From Nioella nitratireducens (GTDB lineage Bacteria; Pseudomonadota; Alphaproteobacteria; Rhodobacterales; Rhodobacteraceae), in the NCBI RefSeq assembly GCF_001879715.1, contig NZ_MNBW01000007.1, positions 62,001-126,000 on the forward strand: a DNA stretch of 64,000 bases, read 5' to 3'. Below are positions 61,231 to 64,000 of this stretch, piece by piece. The notes under the pieces are model-generated. The model did no database searches. It was not told the DNA's origin and saw only the letters and a list, made by a program, of their open reading frames with translations. The translations under genes and the position numbers were made by a program. Numbering within the stretch: the first letter of the stretch is position 1; the number at the start of each line of letters is the position of its first letter.

Positions 61231-61866
61231 ATGACGATCAAGCTCTACTGTTTCGGCGAAAGCGGAAATGCCTACAAGGCCGCGCTGGCGCTGCAGCTTT
61301 CGGGGCTGGACTGGGAGCCGGTCTTTGTCGATTTCTTCGGCGGCGAAACACGCACGCCAGACTACCGCGCCACTGTCAACGAAATGGGCGAGGCGCCGGT
61401 GATGGTGGACGGGGACGTGACCCTGACCCAATCCGGCGCCATACAAGCCTATATCGCCGACAAGACAGGCAAATTCGGCGGCAGCGCGACGGACAAGTAC
61501 GAAGTGCTTCGCTGGGTGCTGTGGGACAACCATAAACTGTCTTCGCAGGCGGGGATGACCCGCTTCCTGATGAACTTCCTGCCCGAGAAACACCGTGACC
61601 CGAATGTCATCGCCTTCATGCAGGGCCGCCTGAAATCCGCTTATGCGACGCTGAACGCCCATCTTGCGGGGCGTGACTGGATCGTGGGCGACGGAATCAC
61701 CAATGCCGATCTCTCCTGTTGCGGCTATCTCTATTACCCCGAGCCCTTCGGCTTCGACCGGGCCGACTGGCCCCATATCGACGCCTGGCTGACCCGCCTT
61801 TCCCAAACACCGGGGTGGCAACACCCCTACGACCTGATGCCCGGCAGCCCCGCTGACCGCGCCTGA
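61231..61866 (+). CDS. Glutathione S-transferase family protein
   Basis: A 211-residue GST. The N-terminal thioredoxin-like domain has LYCFGESGNAYKAALALQLSG (possible catalytic Ser near 10-12) and APVMVDGDVTLTQSGAIQAYI (glutathione-binding Ser/Gln). The C-terminal helical domain has WIVGDGITNADLSCCGYLYY. AAGGAGG lies before ATG 61231. Its place between an acyl-CoA dehydrogenase and a thiolase suggests detoxification of reactive acyl intermediates, but this is inference. Confidence 0.88.
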   Translation: MTIKLYCFGESGNAYKAALALQLSGLDWEPVFVDFFGGETRTPDYRATVNEMGEAPVMVDGDVTLTQSGAIQAYIADKTGKFGGSATDKYEVLRWVLWDNHKLSSQAGMTRFLMNFLPEKHRDPNVIAFMQGRLKSAYATLNAHLAGRDWIVGDGITNADLSCCGYLYYPEPFGFDRADWPHIDAWLTRLSQTPGWQHPYDLMPGSPADRA

Positions 61867-61882
61867 AGCGAAGAGGACGATC

Positions 61883-63094
61883 ATGACCGACGCTTATATC
61901 TACGACGCCATCCGCACCCCGCGCGGCAAGGGCCGCAAGGACGGCAGCCTTCACGAAGTCAGCGCCGCGCGGCTGTCCGCGATTGCCCTGAACGCGCTGA
62001 AGGACCGCAATAACCTTGAGGGTCACGCCGTCGAGGATGTGATCTGGGGCAACGTCACGCAAGTGGCCGAACAGGGTGCTTGCCTGGCGCGCACCGCCGT
62101 GCTGGCCTCGGAGCTGGATGAATCGATCCCGGGCCTCGCCATCAACCGCTTTTGTGCCTCGGGCCTTGAGGCCGTGAACCTCGCCGCCAACCAGGTGCGC
62201 GGTGGCGCGGGCAATGCCTATATCGCCGGTGGCGTGGAAAGCATGTCGCGTACCCCCATGGGCATGGATGGCGGCGCGATTGCCGTCGATCCCTCGATTG
62301 CCATGGACAATTACTTCGTTCCGCAGGGCATTTCCGCCGACATCATCGCCACCGAATACGGGTTTTCCCGGGATGAGGCCGACGCGCTGGCCGTCGAGTC
62401 CCAGAAACGCGCCAAGGCCGCGTGGGACGACAAGCGCTTTGCCAAATCCATCGTGCCGATCGTCGATCAGAACGGCCTGCCGATCCTTGGCCATGACGAA
62501 TACATGCGGCCGGGCACCGACATGCAGTCGCTTGGCGGGCTCAAACCCAGCTTCAAGGAAATGGGCGAGGCCATGCCCGGCTTCGATGCCGTGGCGCTGA
62601 TGAAATACCCGCATCTGGAACGGATCAACCACATCCACCACGCGGGCAACTCTTCGGGCATCGTCGATGGCGCGGCGGCCATTCTGGTCGGCAACAAGGA
62701 ATTCGGCGAGGCCATGGGCCTGAAACCCCGCGCCCGCATCCGGGCCACCGCCAAGATCGGCACCGATCCCACCATCATGCTGACCGGCCCCGTTCCGGTG
62801 ACGCAAAAGATCCTGTCCGAAACCGGCATGAGCATCTCGGACATCGACCTGTTCGAGGTGAACGAGGCCTTCGCCGCCGTCGTCATGCGCTTCATGCAGG
62901 CCTTCAACGTCGATCCCTCCGTGGTCAACGTCAATGGCGGCTCCATCGCCATGGGCCACCCGCTTGGCGCGACCGGCGCGATGATCCTTGGCACGCTGCT
63001 GGATGAGCTTGAACGCTCTGACAAGGAAACCGGTCTTGCCACGCTCTGCATCGGCTCGGGCATGGGCGCCGCCACGATCATCGAGCGCGTCTGA
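61883..63094 (+). CDS. fadA: Acetyl-CoA acyltransferase (thiolase, FadA-like)
   Basis: A 403-residue thiolase. Active-site residues are C91 (NRFCASGLEAVN), H359 (GGSIAMGHPLGATGA) and C389 (LCIGSGMGAA). It cleaves 3-ketoacyl-CoA with CoA to acetyl-CoA and a shortened acyl-CoA in the last step of beta-oxidation. The cupin gene follows with a TGATG overlap and then fadB/fadJ, supporting the FadA role rather than biosynthetic PhaA. Confidence 0.92.
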   Translation: MTDAYIYDAIRTPRGKGRKDGSLHEVSAARLSAIALNALKDRNNLEGHAVEDVIWGNVTQVAEQGACLARTAVLASELDESIPGLAINRFCASGLEAVNLAANQVRGGAGNAYIAGGVESMSRTPMGMDGGAIAVDPSIAMDNYFVPQGISADIIATEYGFSRDEADALAVESQKRAKAAWDDKRFAKSIVPIVDQNGLPILGHDEYMRPGTDMQSLGGLKPSFKEMGEAMPGFDAVALMKYPHLERINHIHHAGNSSGIVDGAAAILVGNKEFGEAMGLKPRARIRATAKIGTDPTIMLTGPVPVTQKILSETGMSISDIDLFEVNEAFAAVVMRFMQAFNVDPSVVNVNGGSIAMGHPLGATGAMILGTLLDELERSDKETGLATLCIGSGMGAATIIERV

Positions 63095-63567
63095 TGCCCA
63101 AGATCGACTTGTCCAAGCTCGCGCCCCGCACCGGCTCCATCTATCCCGCGCCATATGACGCACAGGTGGCGGGGCGGTCCTCGCTTCGCGTGGGCGACGC
63201 AGGCGGGCTGACGCAATTCGGCGCGAATATCGTCATCCTCGCCCCCGGCGCGAAATCCAGCCTGCGCCACTGGCATGTGGAACAGGACGAATTCGTGATG
63301 GTCACGCAGGGCACCTGCACGCTGGTCGATGACTTGGGCGAAACGCCCATGGCCGTGGGCGACTGCGCCACCTTCAAGGCAGGGGACGCCAATGGCCACT
63401 GCTTCGTGAACAACACGGATGACGAGGCCCGCTTCCTCGTCATCGGCACCCGCACAGAAACGGAAACCGCGTATTACAGCGATCTCGACCTGAAGATCAG
63501 CGTCGATACGACCGGTTTCACCTTCACCCGCAAAGACGGAAGCCCGCTCAAGGGAGACGACACATGA
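63094..63567 (+). CDS. Cupin domain protein in the beta-oxidation operon
   Basis: A 157-residue single cupin. Motif 1 is SSLRHWHVEQDEFVMVTQG (His, His, Glu as metal ligands) and motif 2 is VGDCATFKAGDANGHCFVN with a further His. It is placed between fadA and fadB/fadJ with one- and four-base overlaps, so it is firmly part of this operon. Its function is unknown. Confidence 0.87.
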   Translation: MPKIDLSKLAPRTGSIYPAPYDAQVAGRSSLRVGDAGGLTQFGANIVILAPGAKSSLRHWHVEQDEFVMVTQGTCTLVDDLGETPMAVGDCATFKAGDANGHCFVNNTDDEARFLVIGTRTETETAYYSDLDLKISVDTTGFTFTRKDGSPLKGDDT

Positions 63568-64000
63568 CCGATTTCACCATGACCACGGACGCCGACGGCG
63601 TCGCCATCATCACTTGGGATACCCAAGGCAAGAGCATGAACGTGCTCAACCTCGACGCGCTGGAGGAGCTTGACGCCTGCATCGACAGCGCGCTGGCGGA
63701 CGACGCCGTGAAGGGCATCGTCATCACCTCCGGCAAGGAGGGCAGCTTTGCGGGGGGAATGGACCTCAACATCATCTCCCGGATGAAGGACATGGCGGGC
63801 GACAACCCCGCCATGGGCCTCTTTGAGGGCATCATGCACATGCACGAGGTGCTGCGAAAGATCGAGCGTGCGGGCATGGACCCCAAGACCAACAAAGGCG
63901 GCAAGCCGATTGCCTGCGCCATGCCCGGCACCGGGCTGGGGATCGGGCTGGAAATTCCGCTGTCGTGCCACCGCATCTTCGTGGCTGACAACCCCAAGGC
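63564..64000 (+). CDS. Fatty acid oxidation multifunctional protein FadB/FadJ-type, N-terminal part
   Basis: The first 145 codons of a gene that runs past the window end. The protein begins MTDFTMTTDADGVAIITWD and continues with QGKSMNVLNLDALEEL, FAGGMDLNIISRMKDM (crotonase oxyanion loop) and PGTGLGIGLEIPLSCHRIF, the N-terminal enoyl-CoA hydratase domain of FadB/FadJ proteins; the Glu in GLEIPL corresponds to a catalytic position. The 3-hydroxyacyl-CoA dehydrogenase part lies beyond the window. ATG 63564 overlaps the cupin stop as ATGA. Confidence 0.9.
   Translation, partial: MTDFTMTTDADGVAIITWDTQGKSMNVLNLDALEELDACIDSALADDAVKGIVITSGKEGSFAGGMDLNIISRMKDMAGDNPAMGLFEGIMHMHEVLRKIERAGMDPKTNKGGKPIACAMPGTGLGIGLEIPLSCHRIFVADNPK

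Noticed and set aside
1-64000. CRISPR arrays, prophage, transposase or integrase genes
   Set aside because: No direct-repeat/spacer pattern, no transposase or integrase motifs and no long terminal inverted repeats were seen; the 11-bp arrays have no spacers.

Overview
The window is about 64 kb of GC-rich, densely packed chromosomal DNA. Codon use and gene content point to an alphaproteobacterium, most likely Rhodobacterales (Roseobacter group). Supporting traits are Zur-znuABC, a class I-type PHA synthase homologue, DUF1127, a CoA-dependent 2-aminobenzoate pathway, an ArsJ-type arsenic operon, UgpC-type sugar ABC transporters, and many ATGA/TGATG start-stop overlaps. Taxonomy is inferred from gene content and style only; there is no rRNA gene. 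I see no phage, insertion sequence, integrase or CRISPR array. One tRNA gene is present (tRNA-Gly, anticodon TCC, minus strand).

Layout. 1-1741 (+): the end of a beta-keto acid cleavage enzyme, a GNAT acetyltransferase and an acetylpolyamine/histone-deacetylase-like hydrolase. 1745-5706 (-): a TauE/SafE permease and an arsenic operon made of a fused ArsR-ArsC, an arsenate-type GAPDH and the organoarsenical exporter ArsJ. 5890-18544 (+): a 13-gene operon for import and aerobic CoA-dependent breakdown of an aromatic acid, most likely 2-aminobenzoate (anthranilate). It has a CoA ligase, a fused monooxygenase/reductase, beta-oxidation-type enzymes, a Liv-type ABC importer, a thioesterase, a Rid protein and a MarR regulator. 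18603-25390: an EEP-family phosphodiesterase/nuclease, a PHA-synthase-like protein, an acyl-CoA synthetase and an ABC exporter. 25493-28583: zur-znuC-znuB divergent from znuA.

28861-41713 (-): one long gene set. It holds a UgpC-type ABC sugar importer, a histidinol-dehydrogenase-like enzyme, two tandem-SnoaL (NTF2-like) proteins, an SDR, a LacI regulator, a cupin, an alpha/beta hydrolase and an RraA-family aldolase. A third tandem-SnoaL protein starts the divergent operon, which continues with an amino-sugar kinase and NagA. A strong LacI-type operator sits between the two divergent arms. I cannot match this set to a described pathway, and it is the best candidate here for an undescribed catabolic system.

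45257-49022: a glucosylglycerate module, with a GH13_18 phosphorylase converging on GpgS and an MpgP/GpgP-type phosphatase. 49353-57796: galE, an EamA exporter, an SRAP protein, a DUF1127 protein, a 5'-nucleotidase, a DUF952 protein, pyrD, a MATE exporter and two PaaI-like thioesterases. 57923-64000 (+): two paralogous MerR regulators and a fatty-acid beta-oxidation operon (acyl-CoA dehydrogenase, GST, thiolase, cupin, start of fadB/fadJ). The last gene runs off the end of the window.

Regulatory structure visible in the sequence: a 24-bp ArsR-type palindrome covering the arsRC start codon; a doubled AAGCTT-centred dyad upstream of the aminobenzoate operon; two Zur-like dyads between zur and znuA; two LacI-type dyads; a perfect 16-bp palindrome upstream of the second MerR gene; and stem-loops just after the binding-protein gene in both ABC importer operons. 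Two arrays of an 11-bp GTACACCCC repeat and three copies of a CTTCTTCTTGGT..AAATACTCC element lie in intergenic DNA.
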